Shown: positions 1 through 6,070 of the stretch, one piece after another
How the letters are laid out: each line of letters starts with the position of its first letter
How positions within the stretch are numbered: position 1 is the first letter of the stretch
Origin: Deltaproteobacteria bacterium
Lineage (GTDB): Bacteria; Desulfobacterota; Desulfobulbia; Desulfobulbales; Desulfobulbaceae
Length of the DNA: 6,192 nucleotides
NCBI GenBank assembly: GCA_013151365.1
Contig: JAADIK010000169.1
Location: forward strand, 1 to 6,192
Reading direction: 5' to 3'
The notes under the pieces: model-generated
Told to the model about the DNA's origin: nothing
What the model saw: only the letters and a program-made list of their open reading frames with translations
Databases searched by the model: none
Program-made: the position numbers and the translations under genes

Positions 1-19
1 ACCGCCCGGCACCGGAAAA

Positions 20-1402
20 TCACAGGCCGAGCAACAGTCTTGCCAGGGTGAAAAACAGGGTCACCCCGAGCACATCGATGGAGGTGGAGATGAACGGTCC
101 GGTGCCCAGGGCGGGATCGACATTAAGCCGTTTAAGAATCATGGGGACCATCGTGCCGATGGTAACGGCCACGGACATAACGACAAAAACGGAAAATCCG
201 ACCACCAGTCCGAGATAGGCGGGCGTTACGTACCTGAAATGGGCCAGGATTCCGAGGAGAAGCCCAAAGGCGGCCCCCAGGACGACGCCGACCACGAACT
301 CCTTGGCGATGATCCTGAAAAAATGCTGGATATTCACCCGGCCGGTGGCCAGCCCCCGGACCATGATCGCGCTTGACTGGGTGGCGATATTGCCGCCCAT
401 CCCGGAAACAATGGGAATAAACGAAGCCAGGGCCAGGACCTTCTGCAGTTCCGACTGAAACGAGGTAATGATAAACATGGCGGCCACCCCGCCGACCCAG
501 GAGGCAAAGAGCCAGGGCGCCCGCAGGAGAATCTTCTGATGCAGGGGCTTCAGCAGAATTTCACGCTCCTTACCGGCGCCGGCCATCTGCAGAAAGTCTT
601 CGGTCGCCTCTTCCCGGATAACGTCAATCACGTCATCGACCGTGACAATACCGACGAGATGGAAAGAGGAATCCACAACCGGTACGGCCAGAAGGTTATA
701 CTGGGAAACGACATGGGCCACCTCTTCCTGGTCCGTATCGGTGGTCACGGAAATGACGTTGGTGTTCATGATGTTTTTGAGCTGCCGGTGCATGGGGTGC
801 AGAATCAGCTCACGCAGGGAAAGCACGCCGACCAGCTGACCGTCGCCGTGGGTAATATAGAGATAGAACACCATCTCCTTCTCTTCACTGCGCTTCTGGA
901 CCTTTTTTATAGCCTCCTCGACAGTGAGCTCTTCGTCCAGATACATGAAATCCGGCGACATAAGGCCACCGGCCGTATCCGGACGGTATTTGAGCAGTTC
1001 CTCGACCTCATGGCGGTCCGCAACCTCCATGTGGGCGCGAATCTCGGCGGCGATATCATCGGGGATGGCTTCCAGCAGGTCGGCGGCGTCGTCCGAGGCC
1101 ATCCTGGTGACCACTTTGGCCATGAAAGCGGGGGGGATTCCGTCCACCAGGTCCACCATGATGGACGCATCAAGTTCGCTCAGAAAATCGGCGACCAGAT
1201 CGGTCTGCGCAATAAGCTTAAAGATATCTTTCTGTTCAAGGGGAGACAGGGAACGGAACACCCAGGCCAGGTCGGCCGGATGGATTTTCTTGAGCAGCTT
1301 GATGCAGTTGTCGACAGCCCCCTTGCGATGTAAACGCCGCAAGGTGTCGAGCAACACCTTGCCCTCGCTGCCGAACATCTCGCGCTTAGGTGTCTTTCCC
1401 AT
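20..1402 (-). CDS. mgtE: MgtE-family magnesium transporter with CBS domain pair
   Basis: Predicted inner-membrane Mg2+ channel/transporter of 460 residues, about the usual MgtE length (450-470). From the ATG at 1402, residues 1-138 are the acidic helical MgtE N domain, about 142-262 are two CBS domains, about 263-288 the linking plug helix (IREEATEDF at 262-270), and about 290-460 five membrane helices. The pore signature PIVSGMGGNIATQSS (330-344) is intact. DPALGTGPF (429-437) is followed by SIDVLG, whose Asp443 matches the pore aspartate of characterised MgtE. In the family, Mg2+ binding to the N/CBS domains closes the pore, so the protein senses its own substrate. An in-frame TTG at 1426 would add 8 residues, but it lies upstream of the Shine-Dalgarno AAGGAG (1413-1418), which serves the ATG at 1402. 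The gene is complete, ending in TGA. No terminator is visible in the 19 bases downstream. Confidence 0.96.
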   Translation of the reverse strand: MGKTPKREMFGSEGKVLLDTLRRLHRKGAVDNCIKLLKKIHPADLAWVFRSLSPLEQKDIFKLIAQTDLVADFLSELDASIMVDLVDGIPPAFMAKVVTRMASDDAADLLEAIPDDIAAEIRAHMEVADRHEVEELLKYRPDTAGGLMSPDFMYLDEELTVEEAIKKVQKRSEEKEMVFYLYITHGDGQLVGVLSLRELILHPMHRQLKNIMNTNVISVTTDTDQEEVAHVVSQYNLLAVPVVDSSFHLVGIVTVDDVIDVIREEATEDFLQMAGAGKEREILLKPLHQKILLRAPWLFASWVGGVAAMFIITSFQSELQKVLALASFIPIVSGMGGNIATQSSAIMVRGLATGRVNIQHFFRIIAKEFVVGVVLGAAFGLLLGILAHFRYVTPAYLGLVVGFSVFVVMSVAVTIGTMVPMILKRLNVDPALGTGPFISTSIDVLGVTLFFTLARLLLGL

Positions 1403-1412
1403 TGGGCTATCT

Positions 1413-1418
1413 CTCCTT
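1413..1418 (-). promoter_or_regulatory. Ribosome binding site of mgtE (decides the start)
   Basis: On the minus strand this reads AAGGAG, 10 bases before the ATG at 1402. It falls inside the 8-codon extension that a TTG start at 1426 would give, so it supports the shorter protein. Confidence 0.75.
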
Positions 1419-1462
1419 CCCTTCAAAAGAATACTGGCAGCATGCCGGCCCGTCCCGAAGTG

Positions 1463-1612
1463 ATGTCCATCAGGAAAAGATCTTTTTTGCCCGGTCTCGG
1501 CGCTATGCCCAAAAAAATAATCCTCGGGATATCACTTATCTGCCTGTGGTTATTTTCTTACAGGCCCTTACCTGATCTCGAACAAGAACCCTCGTTTCCG
1601 GAGGGACACTAA
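1463..1612 (+). CDS. Doubtful 49-residue ORF with a hydrophobic stretch
   Basis: A plus-strand ORF from ATG 1463 to TAA 1610-1612 lies antisense to the mgtE upstream region. A second ATG at 1505 would give a 35-residue product. The protein has a basic start (MSIRKR, then MPKK), one hydrophobic run (IILGISLICLWLF, about residues 19-31) and a polar, proline- and glutamate-rich tail, which looks like a single-pass membrane or exported peptide. No Shine-Dalgarno sequence is evident before either ATG, and I recognise no family. An ORF this short arises easily by chance; it is listed only because its layout resembles a small membrane protein and it sits outside any other gene. Confidence 0.15.
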   Translation: MSIRKRSFLPGLGAMPKKIILGISLICLWLFSYRPLPDLEQEPSFPEGH

Positions 1613-1631
1613 TGGGTCGACACAAAAAAAT

Positions 1632-1660
1632 ATTATATTTTAGCGAAGGATCACGAAAAA
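1632..1660 (-). promoter_or_regulatory. Possible promoter for mgtE (consensus -10, poor -35)
   Basis: The minus strand has a perfect TATAAT (1632-1637) in an AT-rich stretch. At 17-base spacing the -35 position (1655-1660) reads TTTTTC, a poor match to TTGACA. The box lies between the DUF2065 stop and mgtE, so mgtE could be transcribed separately from its upstream neighbour. The surrounding AT-richness makes a chance TATAAT easy. Confidence 0.25.
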
Positions 1661-1680
1661 AGCTATCCTAAAAAACAGGG

Positions 1681-1863
1681 TCAGCGAACGAGCCACAACA
1701 GGGTAAAGCCGACAGTCATGGCGACCAGGCCCATGAGCCGCAATTGACTCGGCTCCATGTTCACGAGTTGTCGCAGCCATTTCCGCATCGCCTCGGGCGA
1801 AGCGACATACGGCAGGCCTTCAAGGACAAAAATAAGCCCGACCAGGGTTAGGAAAAACTTCAT
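1681..1863 (-). CDS. DUF2065 (YjeT-like) small membrane protein
   Basis: A 60-residue protein starting at ATG 1863 (MKFFLTLVGLIF) and ending in TGA. It has two hydrophobic helices, about residues 3-21 and 42-59, joined by a short polar segment (SPEAMRKWLRQL at 22-33, then NMEPSQLR). This two-helix form, the early LEGLPY motif (14-19) and the RLMGL entry to helix 2 are typical of the DUF2065/YjeT family, which usually has about 60-65 residues and no established molecular function. In many proteobacteria it lies beside hflC and purA; here it lies beside purM (divergent) and mgtE (same strand, 278 bases downstream). An in-frame GTG at 1926 would add 21 residues without family likeness. The Shine-Dalgarno match is weak (GTGGA just before the ATG), so the start rests on family length. 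Confidence 0.82.
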   Translation of the reverse strand: MKFFLTLVGLIFVLEGLPYVASPEAMRKWLRQLVNMEPSQLRLMGLVAMTVGFTLLWLVR

Positions 1864-1927
1864 ATCCACAGCGTAACAAAATAAATTAATAGAATAAAGG
1901 GGGCGTTGCAATCCGCTGACAAACACG

Positions 1928-1956
1928 TTGACAAGACCCCTGAAAAACAGTAAATT
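1928..1956 (+). promoter_or_regulatory. Sigma-70-type promoter of purM
   Basis: A perfect -35 TTGACA (1928-1933), a 17-base spacer and a -10 TAAATT (1951-1956, 4 of 6 to consensus) predict transcription starting near 1963. That gives an untranslated leader of about 100 bases before the purM ATG at 2067. The site lies upstream of the DUF2065 start, in the divergent intergenic region. Confidence 0.6.
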
Positions 1957-1979
1957 TTCGCAAATATTTCCTCAAGGTG

Positions 1980-2017
1980 GGCGAGAGCCTCGCCTTATTT
2001 CCCGCACGCATCGGGAA
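1980..2017 (+). promoter_or_regulatory. Tandem hairpins in the purM leader
   Basis: Two stem-loops follow the predicted start of transcription. The first is GGCGAG-AGC-CTCGCC (1980-1994, perfect 6-bp stem, followed by TTATTT). The second is TTCCCG-CACGCAT-CGGGAA (1999-2017, perfect 6-bp stem, 7-base loop). They could shape expression of purM by attenuation, mRNA stability or protein binding. I do not see the conserved core of a purine riboswitch, and neither stem has a long U-run, so termination is not demonstrated. Confidence 0.35.
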
Positions 2018-2066
2018 TTACACCCCGGTTCATGACCTTAGACTTCTGAAAATAAAAATATCACTC

Positions 2067-3131
2067 ATGACAGATCCATCTTCATCACGATACAGCAGCG
2101 CCGGCGTCGATATCGACAAGGGCAATAAACTTGTTTCCCGGATCCGGGACATTGTCAGCGAGACACACGGCCGCGGCGTTCTCAGCGATATTGGAGGTTT
2201 TTCGGGACTCTTTGCCATCGGCAACGCCGGCTACAAGGACCCCGTTCTCATCTCCTCGACCGACGGTGTGGGGACCAAGCTCACCGTGGCCAAACTCTGC
2301 GGCCGACACGAGACCATCGGCATCGACCTCGTCGCCATGTGCGTCAACGATGTTGTTGTCAGCGGGGGAAAACCTCTGTTTTTCCTTGATTATTTCGCCA
2401 TCAGCAACCTTGACCTCGACCTGGCCGTCGACGTCGTTAAAGGCATTGCCAAGGGCTGCAAGATTGCCGGCTGTTCACTGATCGGTGGCGAAACGGCGGA
2501 GATGCCCGGACTGTACCAGCCCGGCGATTACGACCTGGCCGGTTTTGTCGTGGGCATTGTCGAGCGGGACTCCATCATCGACGGCAGTGATATCAGGGTG
2601 GGTAACAAGATCATCGGCCTGGCCTCCTCCGGCCTGCACAGCAACGGCTATTCGCTTGCCCGGAAAATCTTCTTCGAGGAACAGGGGCTCACGGTTGACC
2701 GGCAGATTGAAGAATTCGGCTGCACTCTCGGGGAAGAACTGCTGCGGCCCACCCGGATCTACGTTGAAAGCCTGCTCAAGACCATGCGCATTTATAAAAT
2801 CAACGGCCTGATCCACAATACCGGCGGCGGTTTTATCGACAACGTCCCCCGGGTCCTGCCGACCGGCTGCAAGGCCGTGATCCATCCCGACTCGTGGCCG
2901 GTACCGCCGGTCTTTACCTTCATGCAGGACAAGGGCGCCGTCCCCCCGGCGGAGATGTATCGCACCTTTAACATGGGTATCGGCATGATGGCCCTGGTCA
3001 ACGACGAAATCGTCGAGGATGTGATGGCCCGGTTTACGGCCCTCGGCGAGTCCCCCTACATTATCGGCGAAGTCCAGGCCATTGACAATGATGACGCCAA
3101 CTGGGTGACGATTGAGGGGATAACGGATTAA
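2067..3131 (+). CDS. purM: Phosphoribosylformylglycinamidine cyclo-ligase (AIR synthetase)
   Basis: Cytosolic enzyme of de novo purine synthesis: FGAM + ATP gives AIR + ADP + Pi. The protein has 354 residues, close to the usual 340-355, and the PurM signatures appear in order: GVLSDIGGFSGLF (37-49), the ATP-binding DGVGTKL (66-72), GIDLVAMCVND (85-95), GGETAEMPG (140-148), GLHSNGYSLAR (189-199), HNTGGGFIDNVPR (251-263, usually HITGGG) and the late FNMGIGM. The N-terminal AIRS and C-terminal AIRS_C halves are both whole. The ATG at 2067 (MTDPSSSRYSSAGVDIDKG) is chosen because family proteins start just before the YxxAGVDI motif. An in-frame GTG at 1977 would add 30 residues without family likeness and would cover the leader hairpins. 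No clear Shine-Dalgarno sequence precedes 2067; the leader there is A/U-rich. The TAA stop (3129-3131) overlaps the convergent mogA stop. No other purine gene lies in the window. Confidence 0.97.
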   Translation: MTDPSSSRYSSAGVDIDKGNKLVSRIRDIVSETHGRGVLSDIGGFSGLFAIGNAGYKDPVLISSTDGVGTKLTVAKLCGRHETIGIDLVAMCVNDVVVSGGKPLFFLDYFAISNLDLDLAVDVVKGIAKGCKIAGCSLIGGETAEMPGLYQPGDYDLAGFVVGIVERDSIIDGSDIRVGNKIIGLASSGLHSNGYSLARKIFFEEQGLTVDRQIEEFGCTLGEELLRPTRIYVESLLKTMRIYKINGLIHNTGGGFIDNVPRVLPTGCKAVIHPDSWPVPPVFTFMQDKGAVPPAEMYRTFNMGIGMMALVNDEIVEDVMARFTALGESPYIIGEVQAIDNDDANWVTIEGITD

Positions 3132-3664
3132 CGGCCGGCGGGAGGGGGAACGCCGCCGCAATCGGCCGTGCCGCCCTGCAGCTTGTAGAGCGCGTGTTGC
3201 AGGACCGGCAGCACGACCGCAATATTTTCCCCGGCCGCCTTCCTGCTCCCCGGCAGGTTGATAATCAGGCTCTGGCCGCGGATTCCGGCAACGCCCCTTG
3301 ACAGCATGGCATTCACGGTCTTTTGCAAACTTGCCTGCCGCATGGCCTCGGCGATACCGGGAACCAGCTTGCCGACAACCTCAAGGGTCGCCTCCGGGGT
3401 CACGTCCGTGGGCGCCACGCCGGTGCCGCCCGTGGTGATAATCAGATCAATCCCCTTTTCATCGACCCATGAAACCAGGGTCCGGACAATCAACTCCCGG
3501 CGGTCGGCAATAATCTCGTAGGCGACCGGTTCAAAGCCCTCCACCCGCAGCAGTTCGCAGAGCATAACGCCGCTGGTGTCCTCACGTTCACCACGCGCGC
3601 CTTTGTCACTCAGCGTCAGCACACCGCAGGTGTAGCGCCGGCGGTCCCGGCCCTGAAGCGACAC
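3128..3664 (-). CDS. mogA: MogA/MoaB-family molybdenum cofactor biosynthesis protein
   Basis: Predicted cytosolic molybdopterin adenylyltransferase, which activates molybdopterin with ATP before molybdate insertion. The protein has 178 residues from a GTG start at 3664. It has the single MoCF-binding domain: VLTLSDKGARGEREDTSG (15-32), then IIADRREL with Asp54, TTGGTG (77-82) and TDVTPEAT with Asp87 (86-93), and later LSRGVAGIRGQSLIINLPGS. Asp54 and Asp87 fall where the two aspartates important in E. coli MogA lie, and the LSR-IR-LI-NLPG region also reads more like MogA than MoaB; the subfamily choice is still uncertain. The GTG is preferred because GGGGA (3673-3677) sits 8 bases before it, and the open frame further upstream lies entirely inside fusA2. 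It follows fusA2 by 4 bases and is surely co-transcribed. The short C-terminal tail (DCGGVPPPAGR) is Gly/Pro-rich and overlaps the end of purM. Confidence 0.9.
   Translation of the reverse strand: MSLQGRDRRRYTCGVLTLSDKGARGEREDTSGVMLCELLRVEGFEPVAYEIIADRRELIVRTLVSWVDEKGIDLIITTGGTGVAPTDVTPEATLEVVGKLVPGIAEAMRQASLQKTVNAMLSRGVAGIRGQSLIINLPGSRKAAGENIAVVLPVLQHALYKLQGGTADCGGVPPPAGR
3131..3169. other. GC-rich inverted repeat at the purM/mogA convergence
   Basis: ACGGCC (3131-3136) pairs with GGCCGT (3164-3169), and inside it GGCGG (3137-3141) pairs with CCGCC (3153-3157). The stem starts at the last base of purM and lies within the last codons of mogA. It could slow RNA polymerase or protect the purM mRNA end. 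No T-run follows on either strand, so it is not a standard intrinsic terminator, and coding for a Gly/Pro-rich tail may explain it. Confidence 0.35.
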
Positions 3665-3668
3665 CGGT

Positions 3669-5735
3669 TTATTCCCCGCCCTTCGCCTTGGCAATGATCT
3701 TTTCCGCCAAATGGCTCGGCACCTCTTCATAGTGAGAGAACTTGACGGAAAACGATCCCCTGCCACCGGTCATTGATGTCAGGTCCGGCGCATAGAGCAG
3801 AATTTCCGCCTGCGGCACCTGGGCGTTGATCACCTCGTACCTGGCGGTCGAATCCATGCCCAGAACCCTGCCGCGCCGGCTGTTGAGATCACCCATGACA
3901 TCACCGACATGATCCTTGTCCACTCGAATCTCCATCTCCATGACGGGCTCGAGAAGAATCGGATTTGCCTCCTGCACGGCCAGCTTGAAGGCCAGGGAAC
4001 CGGCGATCTTGAAGGCCATTTCCGAGGAATCGACGGAGTGATACGAACCGTCCACCAGGGAAACCTTGATATCGACAAAGGGATAACCGGCGATAACCCC
4101 TTTTTCCATGGCCTCCAGGATGCCTTTTTCCACGGCCGGCCGGTACTGCTGCGGGATAACACCGCCGACGATCTTGTCAACAAATTCGAAGCCGGCGCCC
4201 CGTTCCAGCGGTTCCATCTCGATCCAGCAGTCGCCGAACTGCCCGCGGCCGCCGCTCTGTTTCTTGTGTTTGCCCTGCACGCGGGCCGTGCCCTTGATCG
4301 TCTCCCGGTACGGCACCTTGGGAAGCTGGAGAGCCATTTCCACGCCGAATTTGCGCTTCATCTTTTCACCGATCACCTCGAGGTGCACCTGGCCGACGCC
4401 GGAGATCAGGACCTCGTGGGTCTGCTGCTCCCGGGACAGTTTCAGGGTCAGATCCTCATCCAGCATCCTGGTAATCGAGGAAAACAGCTTTTCATCGTCG
4501 CCTTTCCTGGCGCTGACAGCATAGGAAATAACCGTATCCAGGGGGATCAGCGCATCATAGCGTATCGGCTGGTCCTCGGCGCAGAGCGTATCGCCGGTGG
4601 TGGTTTCCTTGAGCTTGGCCACCGCCACGATCATGCCGGGGACGGCCTGGTCCACCGGTGTCTGCTCTTTGCCTTCCATGACGAAAAGCTGGCCGAAACG
4701 CTCCGTCGTCTCCTTGGAGGAATTGTAGAAGGTGTCGCCGGCGAGGGTGCCGGAAAAAACGCGAAAGATGGTCAACCTGCCGGCAAAGGGATCGGCCATG
4801 GTCTTGAAGACCAGGGCGGAAAACGGCTCGTCGGCGGCAGGACGGCGCTCAACCAGCTTGCCGCTCTTGGGATCGCTGCCGATCCGGGCCGGACGCCGGT
4901 CGGGCGATGGCAGGAGATCGACAATGGCGTCAAGGACCAGGCTCGACCCCAGGTTGTTCAGGGCGGCGCAGGGACAGACCGGGGCGATGGCGCCGGTCTG
5001 TACCGCTTTGGCGAGTCCTGCTTGCAACTCCGGCTCCGTCAGTTCTCCCTCTTCCAGAAATCTTTCAATCAGATCATCATCGGTCTCGGCCACATACTCC
5101 ATGAGATTTTCCCGCAGCCCGGCGACCTCGTCGACCAGTTCATCGGGAATCTCCCCGGCCTCGACCCCGCCGCTGCCGTCGCTCTTGAAAAACAAGGCCT
5201 TGTTCCCGGCCAGGTCCACCACCCCCTTGAAATTATCCTCGGCCCCGATCGGCAGATACAGGACCACGGGGTTGAGAGCAAAGGCGCTGCGGATCTGCTC
5301 CACGGTCCGCATGAAATCGGCCCGCTCCCGATCCAGCTTGGTAACGCAGATCAGGCAGGGCAGTTTATTCTCCAGAATGGCGTCGACAAACTTTTCAGTC
5401 TGGTTGCGGACACCGAGTACCGCGCCGACGGTCAGCACGGCGCTGTCAGCCGCCTGAACGGCGAACATGGCCTCATTGACAAAGTTGTCATCACCAGGGG
5501 TATCGGCCAGAAAAATCTCATTATTTTTCCAGGCCAGGTGGTTGAAGGCAGCGCTGATGGAGACATGCCGCCTGGTCTCTTCGGGCTCGAAATCCATGGA
5601 GGCGGTTCCTTCTTCAACCTTGCCCAGTCGTTTGACCGCACCGGCCGTAAAAAGCAATCCCTCCGCCAGCGTGGTTTTGCCGCTGTTGCCGTGGCCGAGA
5701 ATAACCGTATTCCTGATCTGTTTGACGTCGTACAT
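3669..5735 (-). CDS. fusA2: Elongation factor G-like translational GTPase (EF-G paralogue)
   Basis: A 688-residue protein with the full EF-G domain order: G domain 1-280, domain II about 300-390, III about 400-470, IV about 475-595, V about 596-688. G1 is GHGNSGKT (14-21) in place of the usual AHxDxGKT. G3 is DTPGDDNF (78-85), with Asp82 where canonical EF-G has the catalytic His of DTPGH. G4 is TKLD (132-135) instead of NKxD. Domain IV keeps QSGGRGQFGD (493-502) and the tip YHSVDSSE (565-572); domain V keeps GDVMGDLNSRRGRVLGMD (611-628). These G1/G3/G4 variants mark the EF-G-like (EF-G2) group rather than the main EF-G, which is normally encoded next to rpsG and tuf. It probably binds the ribosome, but whether it drives translocation is unknown. 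The ATG at 5735 has GGAGG 5 bases upstream; the open frame continues upstream to 5813 without family likeness. It is the first gene of a two-gene operon with mogA. The symbol is a label for the paralogue. Confidence 0.9.
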   Translation of the reverse strand: MYDVKQIRNTVILGHGNSGKTTLAEGLLFTAGAVKRLGKVEEGTASMDFEPEETRRHVSISAAFNHLAWKNNEIFLADTPGDDNFVNEAMFAVQAADSAVLTVGAVLGVRNQTEKFVDAILENKLPCLICVTKLDRERADFMRTVEQIRSAFALNPVVLYLPIGAEDNFKGVVDLAGNKALFFKSDGSGGVEAGEIPDELVDEVAGLRENLMEYVAETDDDLIERFLEEGELTEPELQAGLAKAVQTGAIAPVCPCAALNNLGSSLVLDAIVDLLPSPDRRPARIGSDPKSGKLVERRPAADEPFSALVFKTMADPFAGRLTIFRVFSGTLAGDTFYNSSKETTERFGQLFVMEGKEQTPVDQAVPGMIVAVAKLKETTTGDTLCAEDQPIRYDALIPLDTVISYAVSARKGDDEKLFSSITRMLDEDLTLKLSREQQTHEVLISGVGQVHLEVIGEKMKRKFGVEMALQLPKVPYRETIKGTARVQGKHKKQSGGRGQFGDCWIEMEPLERGAGFEFVDKIVGGVIPQQYRPAVEKGILEAMEKGVIAGYPFVDIKVSLVDGSYHSVDSSEMAFKIAGSLAFKLAVQEANPILLEPVMEMEIRVDKDHVGDVMGDLNSRRGRVLGMDSTARYEVINAQVPQAEILLYAPDLTSMTGGRGSFSVKFSHYEEVPSHLAEKIIAKAKGGE
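3673..3677 (-). promoter_or_regulatory. Ribosome binding site of mogA inside the fusA2 3' end
   Basis: On the minus strand, GGGGA lies in the last two sense codons of fusA2, 8 bases before the mogA GTG at 3664. It supports a GTG start and translational coupling across the fusA2 stop (3669-3671). Confidence 0.55.
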
Positions 5736-5740
5736 AAATG

Positions 5741-5745
5741 CCTCC
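5741..5745 (-). promoter_or_regulatory. Ribosome binding site of fusA2
   Basis: The minus strand reads GGAGG, 5 bases before the ATG at 5735. This fixes the start at MYDVKQIRN rather than at codons further upstream in the same frame. Confidence 0.8.
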
Positions 5746-5842
5746 GGTGAACGGTTGTGATAGTAAAAGTTTACCATTGACCCTGAAAGACGCCAGCGCC
5801 GTGACGCCGACACCGGCAGGATACAAGCCCCGCCGATGAATC

Positions 5843-5955
5843 ATACCTAAATCCGTGACGGCTTGAGGTGACAATATACGTAATTTATCGCATTATTACC
5901 AAATAAACGCATTTTCCGGTCTTCACCGCGCCGCCCTGCGGTCCGCCCGATAACG
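5843..5955. repeat. Imperfect direct repeat, copy 1 (113 bases)
   Basis: Begins ATACCTAAATCCGTGACGGC and ends CGCCCGATAACG. Aligned by hand with copy 2 it matches at about 96 of 113 positions, with one 9-base gap at 5871/5872. The first 29 bases (27 identical) and the GC-rich 3' part from about 5920 are best conserved; the AT-rich middle varies most. A small conserved stem CCGC-CCT-GCGG lies in the 3' part. There is no reading frame in common and I recognise no family. It is 107 bases upstream of the fusA2 start, so it could affect that gene. Confidence 0.85.
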
Positions 5956-6070
5956 GAACCAGGTCATAAAAAAATCAGAGAAAAAGAACTTTCTCTTTTG
6001 GCGCAGGGATGGTAACCATTTGAGCCGACATAACAGCTTTATATTCTTATTATACTTGCGAAGTCAAGCA

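Larger units (their letters stand above)
1403..1626 (-). promoter_or_regulatory. Candidate structured 5' leader of mgtE
   Basis: About 220 bases lie between a possible -10 box (1632-1637) and the mgtE ATG. On the minus strand they hold several inverted repeats: CCCTC/GAGGG (1601-1605 with 1589-1593), GCCTGT/ACAGGC (1560-1565 with 1542-1547, 12-base loop), and a 12-base palindrome AAAAGATCTTTT (1475-1486). Two further complementary pairs cross: AAGTGAT (1531-1537) with ATCACTT (1458-1464), and TCCCGA (1524-1529) with TCGGGA (1453-1458). They are therefore mutually exclusive or form a pseudoknot. MgtE genes in other bacteria are often under Mg2+-responsive leader RNAs, so a regulatory leader is plausible. 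I do not recognise the M-box consensus here. Function is inferred. Confidence 0.3.

Noticed and set aside
539..1333. A 264-codon plus-strand open frame antisense to mgtE
   Set aside because: It is a shadow of mgtE with no recognisable domain; mgtE itself has intact family motifs throughout.
1403..1626. M-box (ykoK) riboswitch before mgtE
   Set aside because: Length and context would fit, but I could not recognise the conserved M-box segments by eye. A covariance-model search would settle it.
1620..1680. Intrinsic terminator after the DUF2065 gene
   Set aside because: Only a 5-bp AT-containing stem (AGGAT/ATCCT) with a long loop and scattered T-runs is present; too weak to call.
1977..2066. 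N-terminal extension of purM from GTG 1977
   Set aside because: The added 30 residues do not resemble PurM and would make the leader hairpins coding; family proteins begin near the ATG at 2067.
2475..3161. A 228-codon minus-strand open frame antisense to purM
   Set aside because: It mirrors purM and shows no domain; purM is certain on the plus strand.
3909..5750. A 613-codon plus-strand open frame antisense to fusA2
   Set aside because: It lies opposite a clear EF-G gene. In GC-rich DNA the opposite strand of a long gene often stays open, and its translation is low-complexity and shows no family likeness.
5977..5999. Rho-independent terminator between the two repeat copies
   Set aside because: The 7-bp stem AGAGAAA/TTTCTCT is AT-rich and followed by only three T; without a gene ending nearby the call is not supported.
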